A stretch of DNA of 64,000 bases from an uncultured Lachnospiraceae bacterium (GTDB lineage Bacteria > Bacillota > Clostridia > Lachnospirales > Lachnospiraceae). The notes under the pieces are model-generated. The model had not been told where the DNA came from, made no database searches, and was given only the letters and a program-made list of their open reading frames with translations. Both the position numbers and the translations under genes were made by a program. Every line of letters begins with the position of its first letter. The stretch's first letter is position 1. The DNA lies in NCBI GenBank assembly GCA_947245585.1, contig CAMXPV010000005.1, forward strand, positions 45,925 to 109,924, read 5' to 3'. This document shows positions 36,010-45,732 of this stretch, piece after piece.

Positions 36010-37545
36010 TCACTCATTCCGCACATACATGGTGATGGTTCCGCACACCTTTTCGGTAAAGTCCGTCAGGTCTAAACTGGGCTCGTAACACCAGTGCCTG
36101 TCCTCCTGATTGTACATCACCACCACGTCAATCTCCGAAAAATCCGCCTGCTCATCCTCTCTCGGGCCAAAGGACCGGTCGATCTTTTTCTCATCCTCCC
36201 ACCAGTAAAACACCTCGTCGTAGCCGTGAAGCCTGAACCAATAGTACATGGTCCGGTTGCCTTCCAGATTGGGGCCAAAGCAGGACAGCACTTTTTTGTC
36301 CGTCCCCGACACCTCCGCCAGGGTATTTTCCATCATGGTTTTTATACTCTCTCCGCGGTAAGTAAAATACTGCGCCTCCCGCAGCGTGACCCTGCCGTGG
36401 GCCGCCAACATCAAAAGCAGGCAGAGCATATAGGCAATTCTCCGCTTCCCGCTCAAGGGTTTAAAATTGCACCCCACGATCACAAAGAAGAAGGCATACC
36501 CAAACACACAGGGCAGGATATAGCGCTCCTCCAAAGCCGTCTTGCTGTAAGAGACACACTGGGGCAGAATCACCGCCGCCGCAAGAAGTATCTCCCACCC
36601 CAGCTTTTTGGTCTGCTCCCAGTACGTCAAAAAAATCAGCCCCATCAAAATGCCGAACCGCACATACCATTTCAGGTTCCCATGGGCCGCATTGCTCCAC
36701 ACCTGCAGATACTGCTCTGCGGACACGCTCTCGTCCAGTCCCACATAGGAGTAATTGTTGGTGCCGATCACAAACACAATGAGAAAGATTTCCACAAAAA
36801 AGAGAATGCCGATGGCCAACAGATAGGGCAGTCTCTTCCGGGCAGCATCCCACAGATGCGGGATCGTTATTTTCTTATTTTGCATTCCATCACATAGCAC
36901 ATAGAGCCCCACAAATGGCAAAAGAAGAATAAATGGTTCCTTGTAAACTGACATCAAAAACAGCGCGCCAAAACTGGCAAAGGCATATCCTTTCCGGTTC
37001 GTGGAAAGCCACTTGAGCAGAAAGAAAAAGCCCACCGCAAACATCATACTGTCATAGGATTCCTGCGGGCCGAGCTTCCACCAGACCGCGGACTGGTACC
37101 CCACCATCACCGTCAGCGAAAAGAGGGCCGCATAGACCATATTGCACTTCATCAGTCTCGCACAGTAATAAAGCGCCACAAGGGCCACAACGATTTCTGC
37201 CCCCTTCAAAATTGACATTGCTGTCAGATTAATGCCGAACACATAGGCTGCCAAAACCCGGTTGATATAGTACAGCGGGCGAAACCGCAGCGTCAGGTCG
37301 AAGCCCACCGCATCCTTCAGGCAGTCCCACAGACTGACGCCGTCCAGTGTCATCCGGTCCACATACTTGGCAAATTCCCAGTCATCCACCAGATGAAACC
37401 CCGAAGTGAGCGTGCCCGTAACCAGTAACACGCCAAACACAAACAGGGCCGAAAAGCCCCACACCAACAGCGCTTCCCGCCCTTTTTCCATCTTTTCCAA
37501 CCGGTCATAAAATTTGTGTATTCTGTTAAGCAACCGATCCGCCAT
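36010..37545 (-). CDS. Polytopic membrane protein, GT-C-like
   Basis: About 10 TM segments; FHLVDDWEFAKYVDRM motif after the first TM; RFRPLYYINRVL. Confidence 0.65.
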   Translation of the reverse strand: MADRLLNRIHKFYDRLEKMEKGREALLVWGFSALFVFGVLLVTGTLTSGFHLVDDWEFAKYVDRMTLDGVSLWDCLKDAVGFDLTLRFRPLYYINRVLAAYVFGINLTAMSILKGAEIVVALVALYYCARLMKCNMVYAALFSLTVMVGYQSAVWWKLGPQESYDSMMFAVGFFFLLKWLSTNRKGYAFASFGALFLMSVYKEPFILLLPFVGLYVLCDGMQNKKITIPHLWDAARKRLPYLLAIGILFFVEIFLIVFVIGTNNYSYVGLDESVSAEQYLQVWSNAAHGNLKWYVRFGILMGLIFLTYWEQTKKLGWEILLAAAVILPQCVSYSKTALEERYILPCVFGYAFFFVIVGCNFKPLSGKRRIAYMLCLLLMLAAHGRVTLREAQYFTYRGESIKTMMENTLAEVSGTDKKVLSCFGPNLEGNRTMYYWFRLHGYDEVFYWWEDEKKIDRSFGPREDEQADFSEIDVVVMYNQEDRHWCYEPSLDLTDFTEKVCGTITMYVRNE

Positions 37546-37549
37546 CTCT

Positions 37550-37792
37550 CTACCCGATCTGGGCGAGAATGATATCCGCCATCTCCCCCACGTTCTTCAT
37601 GGAAACCACCTGTCCCATGTTGAACTTCATGCCAAACTCCTGCTCCACAGCCGCCAGCAGATTGATGTGCTCAAGAGAATCCCACTCCTCGATATCATCC
37701 GCCGTGGTGGCATCTGTGACCGTGATCGTTTCATCGTCAAACACATCCCGGAACACTTCATTCAATTTTCCAAATACTTCCTCTCTGCTCAT
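37550..37792 (-). CDS. Acyl carrier protein
   Basis: 80 aa; IEEWDSLEHINLLAAVEQEFG with DSL attachment Ser; 4-nt overlap with the FkbH-like gene. Confidence 0.9.
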   Translation of the reverse strand: MSREEVFGKLNEVFRDVFDDETITVTDATTADDIEEWDSLEHINLLAAVEQEFGMKFNMGQVVSMKNVGEMADIILAQIG

Positions 37793-39648
37793 AGGTTCTT
37801 CTCCATCCTTTCTTCCGCTACACGGATGACGGTATTCTTTTCCTTATAATCGGCAGGAATGGGAAACCGCCAAATTGTGACACTGTTGTCAGTTTCTTCC
37901 TGTTTTTCAAATCCCATCTCCCGGTAAAATTCCTTCACCATGGCGTTTTTCGCTGTCGGATAATAATAGCCGATAATAGTACCGATACCGCGCTCCATAC
38001 AGGCCTTTACCATACTGTCCATCATAGCGTACTCCATATCCCGCTTGAGCACGCGGCAGCTCATCAGCCACAGTTCCAGATGCAGCACGTCGCCGTCTGT
38101 CCCCGAATCCGGCCTTTCTCCCTGCCTGTAGACAGCCACATCCTCCATCTTCCCCACTCTGCCGATCACCACCGACACCACCCCGTTGTCGCCAAACTTG
38201 TCCGTCAGTTTGCCATAGCGGGTGATGTACCCCTGATGTGCCGCAAACCCCTCAATATCCGACTGGGTGTACCTTCTCGTGGTCAGATTAAACTGATTGC
38301 TCTTGTTGGTCAGTTGGGCGATCCGCGCCATATAGACCGCCTCAAAGGGACGTATCGTCCCCTCCATCTCCAGGGAGAGCAGATATTCATGGTAATCGGC
38401 AAACCGCTCCTGCTGCCTGCTCCTCTCCTGGTTCGCCCGGTACATGTCGCTACGCTTCCTGTCATCCTCCGACAGATTGGTCACCTCAAAAAATCCGCTG
38501 CGGTCCAACACGCGGATATACTGCTCCGGCGCACCGATCTCTGGCGCTGTCACACCCGGCGACTGGGCGCGCACAATCTCCCGCTCCGCCGGATTGTCGT
38601 CCACAAACACCAGACTGTCCGGCAGGATGTTGAGTTCTTTTGCAATCGCATCCATGTTGCTGCTCTTGGGTTCCCAGTTGGCCTTAATGGCTACAAAATC
38701 CTCCGGCCTGATGGTGCCCTCCGGGTGGTTAAGCCCGGCGATGGCATTGTCATACTCATTCTTGGAATTGACCGCAAGCATGACCCCGATCTCTTTCTGG
38801 GCCTTTACATAGCCCTGAAACTCCGCATAAACCTGCCCCATCGGCGTCTCCTGCCCGATCTCCAGATTTTCCGGCCCGTCGTCTCCCACAACCCCGCCCC
38901 AAAGCGTGTTGTCCAGATCGAGGACAAGGGCTTTTTTGTTTTTGCCGAAAATGGCCTTGACCACCTTCGAGAGACTGTGGGCAAAAGCGGGAATGGCCTG
39001 CATGGAGCAGGCATACTTGTACATATGCCAGTACAGCGGATCCGCCCACTTCTCTAGCCCGTAGGAGGCCGACAGATAATTGATATCGTGGATATAAAAA
39101 TTCTCATGGGCTCTCGCATACTGATAGAACTTTTCGTTCAGCCCGTTTAAAAAGTGAATCCGCCCCTGTCTGCAGACCGCCTCCTGATTGCCCAGGAGTC
39201 TGTAAAAGGGATACTCAAAATTATTCTGAATCACGGGACAGTGGTAAGTTTCCGCTATTTTTTCCCACATCATGCGGAAATGTTCATACTGCTTCGCAAG
39301 CAGCTCCTCCACCCGCTCCTCCGAATCCGAAAGGGAGGGATATCCCGTCACGTTTCGGTTGGAGGTATGGATAAAAATCAGATCTGGCGCAAACTCCAAA
39401 AGCGCCGGATTGTCAAACATCACATCCTGCCAATACTGCGCATACTCCGACTCATAAAACACAGGACGAATCCCCTGCTCCAGTAAAAATAATTCCAGAA
39501 TCCGAATGATGTCATGGGTGGTGGAGCCCCCCAGAACCGCAATCCGCTTTTCCAAAAAGTCCGTCCGCTCCTCCAACAGAGCGCGTTTCATTTTTTTTGA
39601 TTTTTTTAAAAGTTCCTCCCCGTCAAAGGGATATTCCAATTCCCGCAT
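37789..39648 (-). CDS. FkbH-like HAD-IIIC family protein with C-terminal GNAT-like domain
   Basis: KALVLDLDNTLWGGVVGDDGPENLEIG and LVFVDDNPAEREIVR, hallmark FkbH-like HAD motifs. Start at MRELEYPFDGEEL. Confidence 0.9.
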   Translation of the reverse strand: MRELEYPFDGEELLKKSKKMKRALLEERTDFLEKRIAVLGGSTTHDIIRILELFLLEQGIRPVFYESEYAQYWQDVMFDNPALLEFAPDLIFIHTSNRNVTGYPSLSDSEERVEELLAKQYEHFRMMWEKIAETYHCPVIQNNFEYPFYRLLGNQEAVCRQGRIHFLNGLNEKFYQYARAHENFYIHDINYLSASYGLEKWADPLYWHMYKYACSMQAIPAFAHSLSKVVKAIFGKNKKALVLDLDNTLWGGVVGDDGPENLEIGQETPMGQVYAEFQGYVKAQKEIGVMLAVNSKNEYDNAIAGLNHPEGTIRPEDFVAIKANWEPKSSNMDAIAKELNILPDSLVFVDDNPAEREIVRAQSPGVTAPEIGAPEQYIRVLDRSGFFEVTNLSEDDRKRSDMYRANQERSRQQERFADYHEYLLSLEMEGTIRPFEAVYMARIAQLTNKSNQFNLTTRRYTQSDIEGFAAHQGYITRYGKLTDKFGDNGVVSVVIGRVGKMEDVAVYRQGERPDSGTDGDVLHLELWLMSCRVLKRDMEYAMMDSMVKACMERGIGTIIGYYYPTAKNAMVKEFYREMGFEKQEETDNSVTIWRFPIPADYKEKNTVIRVAEERMEKNL

Positions 39649-39667
39649 ATCGTTCTCCCTGTGTGCA

Positions 39668-39699
39668 ATAAAGGACAGGCTTTTACACCTGTCCTTTAT
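39668..39699. other. Perfect 12-bp stem-loop between the SGNH and FkbH genes (terminator or 5' leader element)
   Basis: ATAAAGGACAGG-cttttaca-CCTGTCCTTTAT. Confidence 0.7.
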
Positions 39700-39727
39700 C
39701 ATACCATATTATGTCTGCTCTATGCAA
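39698..39727 (-). promoter_or_regulatory. Candidate promoter for the FkbH-ACP genes
   Basis: Minus strand TTGCAT - 18 nt - TATGAT. Confidence 0.5.
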
Positions 39728-40858
39728 TCACTCCTCCGGCGCGAAATCATTTCGGATGATGGATGCCGCCTTCTCCGCATAAACCCGGGCTCCGAGAGGT
39801 GTCATGTGAATGCCGTCCGCCAGATAATCGTCCGCCGTCTCCGCGTCGATGCCGCTCTCCTCAAAGGCGTTGAAATAGAGCACGCCATCCTCCTTGTAGA
39901 GGTCCGCGATATAACCGCCGCCTCTTGCAAAGGTGATCAGCGGGCCGTACCCGTAATCCAGAGAATAGCCGTCACCGATAAAAGTACCGCCGCTGAACAC
40001 CTGGCAGTAATGGGGACCGATGATCAGGATGCCCGCGTTCGGGAATCTTTCTTTCAGCCTGTTGACCGCATCTTCCAGGGCTCCCGTGTAGGTGTGTGTG
40101 CTGTCGATCGCAAGCGTATCTCCGCCCTCCAGATATCGGCTGTTGGGGATCTGTCCCGTCAGGAAATCGTTCACCCCGTACTCGATGATGAAGTAATCCG
40201 TCTTTGAAAAGTCGCAGGTCTTTAACACTTCGCCCGCTGCATAGCCGTCAAAAATATCCGGATTGATATTGCCCACAATGGCGTTCACCACGCCCATCAG
40301 GCAGCGGGAATCCCAGGTTGCAAAATTATACTGTTCGTTGGGCATCAGGGCCGCCGTCGTGCCGCCCATGGACATGTTGTAAATTTTCGCATTGAGCTGC
40401 TCCCCAATGATATCTGCTGCGCCGCTCGCCGATCTGTCGCCGTCCATAATACTGTCGCCGAGAATGACGATCTGCATATCATAGCGCCTCTCGTCCTTAT
40501 CCTTTTTCTCCTCTTTCTCTTTGTCCTCAGAGGAGCCATTCGCAGCCGCCTGATCGCCCGCAGCCTCGTCTGTCTGGGTCGTCGTCTTCACGGAGGCATC
40601 CTCAGGCTCCCCCTCGCTCCCCACAGCCTCGGGCTCGCTCTGGCTTGTCACCACACTGCTGCCCTCCTGCAGTCTTCTCCACTCCTCTTTCAGCTCTTCC
40701 ACAGTCTGGCTGTTCTGTTCTTCCAGCGCCAGTCTCTCCCGCTCTACCTTAAGCTGCGCCTGTCCATACACAATCTCTATGATTGCCAACACGCAGAAGC
40801 CGATCAGCACCGCAAGCAGTATATTTACGTTTTGTCTGCCTTTCCTTGTATTTGTCAT
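39728..40858 (-). CDS. SGNH/GDSL-like membrane-anchored protein
   Basis: N-terminal TM, low-complexity linker, MQIVILGDSIMDGDRSASGAADIIGEQL, FIIEYGVNDFL, ADGIHMTPLGARVYAEKA. Confidence 0.88.
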   Translation of the reverse strand: MTNTRKGRQNVNILLAVLIGFCVLAIIEIVYGQAQLKVERERLALEEQNSQTVEELKEEWRRLQEGSSVVTSQSEPEAVGSEGEPEDASVKTTTQTDEAAGDQAAANGSSEDKEKEEKKDKDERRYDMQIVILGDSIMDGDRSASGAADIIGEQLNAKIYNMSMGGTTAALMPNEQYNFATWDSRCLMGVVNAIVGNINPDIFDGYAAGEVLKTCDFSKTDYFIIEYGVNDFLTGQIPNSRYLEGGDTLAIDSTHTYTGALEDAVNRLKERFPNAGILIIGPHYCQVFSGGTFIGDGYSLDYGYGPLITFARGGGYIADLYKEDGVLYFNAFEESGIDAETADDYLADGIHMTPLGARVYAEKAASIIRNDFAPEE

Positions 40859-41086
40859 CTTGTTTTACTCCTTCAAATTTTACGCCGTTACTATTCCATG
40901 CGCTTCCTATCTTACCATATCTTCTCAATTTTTTATATACCGTACACTGGAAATTAAACAAAACTTCTGTAAATCTTAATGTTTTTTTCTTCAAACATTT
41001 ATAGTATAGTATATAATTATATAATAAGTATATAGTCACAGCTTAAAAATATGCGAAACATTTCTCCCTTACGAAAGGATACATCC

Positions 41087-42853
41087 ATGAAATTCGGAAA
41101 CGCTCGAAAAAAAACGGTTTCCCCTCTTTGGCAGGACCTTTTTTTCCTTCTGCTTCTCACCGCCTTCTACGTCCTGCTTCTTGCCATCATCAAACCGGTG
41201 GACGGCATCAACGACGACTGGGGGATGTACAGCCTGCTGTCAGGCGCGTACACCGGAACACCTGACGCTCATGTCATGTTTTTTCTCTATCCCCTTGCAT
41301 GGCTTCTTGCAAAACTTTACACGCTCTGGCGTTTCGTGCCCTGGTACGGGCTCTTTCAGCACGGCGTGCAGATCGCCTGCCTTTTTACCGTTTACCGGCG
41401 TTTTTTGCGGCTTTGGCGCAAACACAACCCGGAGGCCTCCTTCCAAAAGCCCGCCCTCTGCGTGTTTTTATTTCTGTTTTTTATCGTGGATCTCAACGTG
41501 ATCTCGGAAGCGCAGTATACCACCACCGCCGGGTTAGCCGCGGCGACGGCTCTCTTCTGCTTTATCACTTCCCGGATCCATCAGCCGACGGCGGGATTTT
41601 TTTTGGACAATCTACCGACCTTTCTCTTCGCCTGGCTCTCCTTTTCCATGCGGCAGAACATTTTCTTTCTCATGGTTCCCATGGCGGGTATGCTCTGGCT
41701 TTCCAAATGGATCATCGGCAGCAGGAACAAAGCCGGCCATACCGCAGGCAAACTTCTCGGTTTTGCCCTGCTTTTATGTCTCGGCCTGGGACTTTTGTGG
41801 GGCACAAACGCCGCCGCCTACTCCTCCCCCGAATGGTCCGATTTCAGAAAGATCAACCATTACAGGGAACGGGTCGGCGATTTCTACGGCTGGCCGGAAT
41901 ATGAGGAGTGCAAAGACGAGCTGCAGACCCTTGGGCTTAGCGAAGAAGCCTACATGTACCGCCAAAGCGGGGCTCCCCATATCGGTTACGATATGAACGT
42001 CGAGGACTGGAAGCAGATGCACGACATTGCCAGAAGCTGCTATCTGGCCCGTACCGGCTTGACAGCCCGTCTAAAAAACATTGCGGTCTCTCTGTTTACC
42101 GTATTTTTCTACGGAGACGGCATGCAGCCCGCCAACTTGTGCGCCGGTATCCTGCTGCTCTTGACGCTGGCGCTCATCATTTACCACCGCAACGCCCACG
42201 CCCTTTTTGTCTATCTCATGTATCTGTTCGGGCGAAGCGTGAGTTGGATCTATGTGCTCTATGAGGGCCGGTTTCCCCGGCGTATCGTGCAGCCTCTCAT
42301 CACGGTGGACTTTCTGATTCTGGGCGGGATTCTTCTTTCCTTTAATCTGCTGTACACAGAAAGGCGGAAACGGTACGCCCTGATCCTGCCCGTCCTTCTT
42401 GCGCTCAGCGTCCTCTCCGTTTTCATCACCGAAAAGGATGTACGGCAAAACTACCGCGTGCACGAGGAAGTGTGGGAGGGGCTGAAAGCCTACTGTTTCT
42501 CCCACCCGGACAACTTTTATATCTGGACCTACGCCTCCGGCACACTGGAACATTTCTGCGAGACGCCCTTCGCCCCCGGCCAGGATGCCTATCAGAATTT
42601 TATGTACACAAACTGGGGCGTCGTCTGCAACCCCAACACACAAAAAAAGCTCGCCGATTGGGGGATCGGCGAGTTTGGACAAGATCTGGTGGAAAGTGAG
42701 CGCGTCCGCTTTCTTATGCAGGAAGCGCCCTACAATGAAGAGCACCCGGTGGTCATGTATTTCCGCCACACCTATCAGGCCAAACTTGTTGTGGACGACA
42801 CCTTCACGGCAGGCGGCATCACCTACATGGTGTATCAGCTGCGGCCGCTGTGA
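41087..42853 (+). CDS. Polytopic membrane protein, GT-C-like
   Basis: IIKPVDGINDDWGMYSLLSGAYTGTPDAH plus about 10 TM segments; start at MKFGNARKK. Confidence 0.62.
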   Translation: MKFGNARKKTVSPLWQDLFFLLLLTAFYVLLLAIIKPVDGINDDWGMYSLLSGAYTGTPDAHVMFFLYPLAWLLAKLYTLWRFVPWYGLFQHGVQIACLFTVYRRFLRLWRKHNPEASFQKPALCVFLFLFFIVDLNVISEAQYTTTAGLAAATALFCFITSRIHQPTAGFFLDNLPTFLFAWLSFSMRQNIFFLMVPMAGMLWLSKWIIGSRNKAGHTAGKLLGFALLLCLGLGLLWGTNAAAYSSPEWSDFRKINHYRERVGDFYGWPEYEECKDELQTLGLSEEAYMYRQSGAPHIGYDMNVEDWKQMHDIARSCYLARTGLTARLKNIAVSLFTVFFYGDGMQPANLCAGILLLLTLALIIYHRNAHALFVYLMYLFGRSVSWIYVLYEGRFPRRIVQPLITVDFLILGGILLSFNLLYTERRKRYALILPVLLALSVLSVFITEKDVRQNYRVHEEVWEGLKAYCFSHPDNFYIWTYASGTLEHFCETPFAPGQDAYQNFMYTNWGVVCNPNTQKKLADWGIGEFGQDLVESERVRFLMQEAPYNEEHPVVMYFRHTYQAKLVVDDTFTAGGITYMVYQLRPL

Positions 42854-44688
42854 ATCTCCCGCCCAAATAGCAGCAGCGCAAGCACCGTCACTGACAGCAT
42901 AACAGGGTACATGTAGCGGGTCAGCACGCAGGGGCCAAGAAGCAGTGTTCCAAGCAGAGCCATCGGAAAGACCGCAGGCAGCAGGAGTCCGGGCTTTTTC
43001 AGGCCGATACAGCAAAGGCCGTAAAACAAAAGCAAAAACGTATAAAAAGCCGGCTGCATCAAAAGGGCCACAGGCGGACAGTACCGCCAAAGCTCATCCC
43101 CCGCCGCAAAGAAGCGGTAGAGCGCCTGTAGAATCTGCAGCTTCTGGTGCCTCTCATAGCCCGGCGCGAGCGTGTCCATGTAAACCTGTTGGTCGCTGGG
43201 ATAGGTGATCTGCAGATATCCCTTCGCATAGGAATACACGTCATTTAAGTAGGTCGTATCCGTCAAATCCCAAATCCCCTTATTTTTTAACAGAAAGGCT
43301 TTCAGATACTCCCCCGGATAGCGCAGTCCCAGAGAAGCCCACGCCTTCGCAAACTGCCCAAGCGTCTCCCGGTCGCCGTCGATATCCCGCTTGCTCCTGT
43401 CCGCGATGGCAGGCACATACTCCGGCAGCCCCTCCTTCCAGACCGCAGTAAGCCTCTCCCTGTCCTGCTCTGACAGCTCCTCCCCGTGATACTGCACCAC
43501 CCTGGCGATCTGTTGGGCCGGCACGCTGAGCGTCTCTCTGGCATAGGTGTCACTGGTGGCGGCCGCCCCGTGGACCAACAGTCCGTTTACGAGCAGATAC
43601 AGGAGAAAGGCCGCCCCGTGAACCGCGCAGACCCGCTTACAAAAGCGGGGCCGTTTCCGCCCCGCGAAGGCCGCCGCGGCAGCGTACACGATCCATGCGT
43701 AGACGCTGTTGTTGCGAAACAGAAGAAGGAGCAGCGTGACGAGAAGATACCCTCCGAAAAAACGGCCGCCCGGGCGCTCCTGTCCCACCACAAGTTCATA
43801 GACAAGGGCCGTAAACACCATGACAAGCGCCGCGTATATGCTGTCCTTCGTGACAGAGACGGCCAGCATCCCGTGGGTGGGAAAGAACGCCGCACAAAGG
43901 ACGAAGGCATAGCCAAGCCACCTGGACACCTGATGTCTTTTCAGAAACGTATAAACCCATGCAAAGCATCCTGCCATCACCGCCATCTGTATGAGGCTGT
44001 ACATGGCAAGACCTGCCCTGTCCCCGTTGGAAAAGAAGGGCAGCGCCTCTCCCGCTGCAAGGCATCCTTTTAACAGCAGGGTATGAATCAGCGGATGGTG
44101 CGTCGTCAGCCCACTGGAACGGATCTGATCCAACTGGGGGATCACATCGTATGCCATGATCGCCGGATAGTAGGTGGCAAAGGGAATACAGAAGCCTCCG
44201 AAAATCAATGCAAAAGCGCCCCAGAAGCTCTTTCTGGCAGCGCCGCTTCCGACAGGCTCCTGCACGCCGCCGGACTCTTCCCGCGCTGCTCCTTCTCCTG
44301 CAGCTTCCCGCGCCATGAAAAACAGCATATTTAACCCCGCATAGGCAGGCGGTATGAGACAGACCGTCCAGACAACGGCCTCCCATGCGCTCCCGATCCC
44401 TGCATGGCTCCAAAACAGCCCCAATACCTGCAGGGCCGTAAAGACGGCCGCCAACAAAATCCGCACGGGAACAGAAAAAAAGACCTCTTGATAAAACAAA
44501 GCCTTTTTCCAAAGACAATATAAACCAAACAGCAGGGCCATCGGGAAAATCCCCATGGTGTACACGCTCCCCGACCCGCGAAGCAAAAGGAAAATCCGCC
44601 CTGCACACAAAAGCGGCGCAAGAGCGCAGCATACCGTAACCGCCGCCTCCCGCGCCGTAAATTTCTCCTTACTCTTTTCCATCCACAT
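42835..44688 (-). CDS. Polytopic membrane protein (DUF6020-like)
   Basis: YDVIPQLDQIRSSGLTTHHPLIHTLLLKG plus many TM segments. Confidence 0.7.
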   Translation of the reverse strand: MWMEKSKEKFTAREAAVTVCCALAPLLCAGRIFLLLRGSGSVYTMGIFPMALLFGLYCLWKKALFYQEVFFSVPVRILLAAVFTALQVLGLFWSHAGIGSAWEAVVWTVCLIPPAYAGLNMLFFMAREAAGEGAAREESGGVQEPVGSGAARKSFWGAFALIFGGFCIPFATYYPAIMAYDVIPQLDQIRSSGLTTHHPLIHTLLLKGCLAAGEALPFFSNGDRAGLAMYSLIQMAVMAGCFAWVYTFLKRHQVSRWLGYAFVLCAAFFPTHGMLAVSVTKDSIYAALVMVFTALVYELVVGQERPGGRFFGGYLLVTLLLLLFRNNSVYAWIVYAAAAAFAGRKRPRFCKRVCAVHGAAFLLYLLVNGLLVHGAAATSDTYARETLSVPAQQIARVVQYHGEELSEQDRERLTAVWKEGLPEYVPAIADRSKRDIDGDRETLGQFAKAWASLGLRYPGEYLKAFLLKNKGIWDLTDTTYLNDVYSYAKGYLQITYPSDQQVYMDTLAPGYERHQKLQILQALYRFFAAGDELWRYCPPVALLMQPAFYTFLLLFYGLCCIGLKKPGLLLPAVFPMALLGTLLLGPCVLTRYMYPVMLSVTVLALLLFGREIHSGRS

Positions 44689-44723
44689 AACTTACCTGTT
44701 CTTTCTTTTCTCAAAAACGCTGC

Positions 44724-45662
44724 TTAGGAATGTTCCCGCACCCGTCTCGTCACAAGGGTCAGGCGGTATTCAAAGTCCCGTCTGTTTTTCAGCGCCATAT
44801 TGGACAGCATCAGGCCCGTAAACAGGGACTGGATCGCCGCCAGGGCGATGAACCCGCAGACAAAAAGCGTGGGAAAACGATCCACCATTCCCGTCTCCAC
44901 ATAGGTGATAAAAATAGGGATAAAAAGCACCACCGCAATCAGCGTGAGGATCGCGGAACACAACCCGAAAAAGCCGAAGGGCTTATAATCCCGATACAAT
45001 TTGATAATCGTGTGAAGCACCTTGAACCCGTCGGAGAAGGTATTTAACTTGGACTCGCTCCCCTCCGGCCTGTCCCGGTAATCCACCACCACATTCTCGA
45101 TCTGCATGTTATTGTAGACCGCGTGTATGGTCATCTCGGTCTCAATCTCAAACCCGGTGGAAAGCACGGGAAAAGTCTTCACAAAGCCATAGCTGAACGC
45201 CCGGTAGCCCGTCATGATATCCTTGATGTCGCAGCCGAACAGCCGGTTGATGCTCCCCCGCACCACGGAGTTGCCCAGATTGTGAAAGGGCCTCTTGTTT
45301 TCCGTAAAGTAGGTGGACGAAAGCCTGTCTCCCACCACCATATCCGCATTGTGGGTAAGCACGAGCTCTGCCATCTTTCCTGCGTACTCCATGGGATAAG
45401 TATCGTCGCCGTCCACCATGATATAGCACTCCGCCTCGATCTCCCGGAACATCCTGCGCATCACGTTACCCTTGCCCTGCATATGTTCATAACGGATCAC
45501 CGCCCCGGCATCCCTCGCAAGCTCCACCGTGCGGTCTGTGGAATTATTGTCATAGACATAGACCACCGCTTCGGGGAGCGCTTCTCTTGCATCTCTCACC
45601 ACCTTCGCAATGGTCTTCTCCTCGTTATAACAGGGAATCAATACCGCTATCTTGTCCATCAT
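44724..45662 (-). CDS. GT2 glycosyltransferase, DPM1-like with two C-terminal TM segments
   Basis: IAVLIPCYNEEKTIAKVVRDAREALPEAVVYVYDNNSTDRT; CYIMVDGDDTYP. Confidence 0.92.
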   Translation of the reverse strand: MMDKIAVLIPCYNEEKTIAKVVRDAREALPEAVVYVYDNNSTDRTVELARDAGAVIRYEHMQGKGNVMRRMFREIEAECYIMVDGDDTYPMEYAGKMAELVLTHNADMVVGDRLSSTYFTENKRPFHNLGNSVVRGSINRLFGCDIKDIMTGYRAFSYGFVKTFPVLSTGFEIETEMTIHAVYNNMQIENVVVDYRDRPEGSESKLNTFSDGFKVLHTIIKLYRDYKPFGFFGLCSAILTLIAVVLFIPIFITYVETGMVDRFPTLFVCGFIALAAIQSLFTGLMLSNMALKNRRDFEYRLTLVTRRVREHS

Positions 45663-45732
45663 ACGTCTCCTATGTCAAATATTACCGATATCTTATAGTT
45701 TACCATAAAAAACCATTCTTTACTATCAGATT

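Noticed and set aside
42071-43090. 339 aa minus-strand ORF overlapping the ends of two membrane protein genes
   Set aside because: Composition is not membrane-like or domain-like, and it conflicts with two better supported genes.
43796-44632. 278 aa alternative-frame ORF in the DUF6020-like gene
   Set aside because: Cys/Arg-rich frame-shifted translation of a clear polytopic protein.
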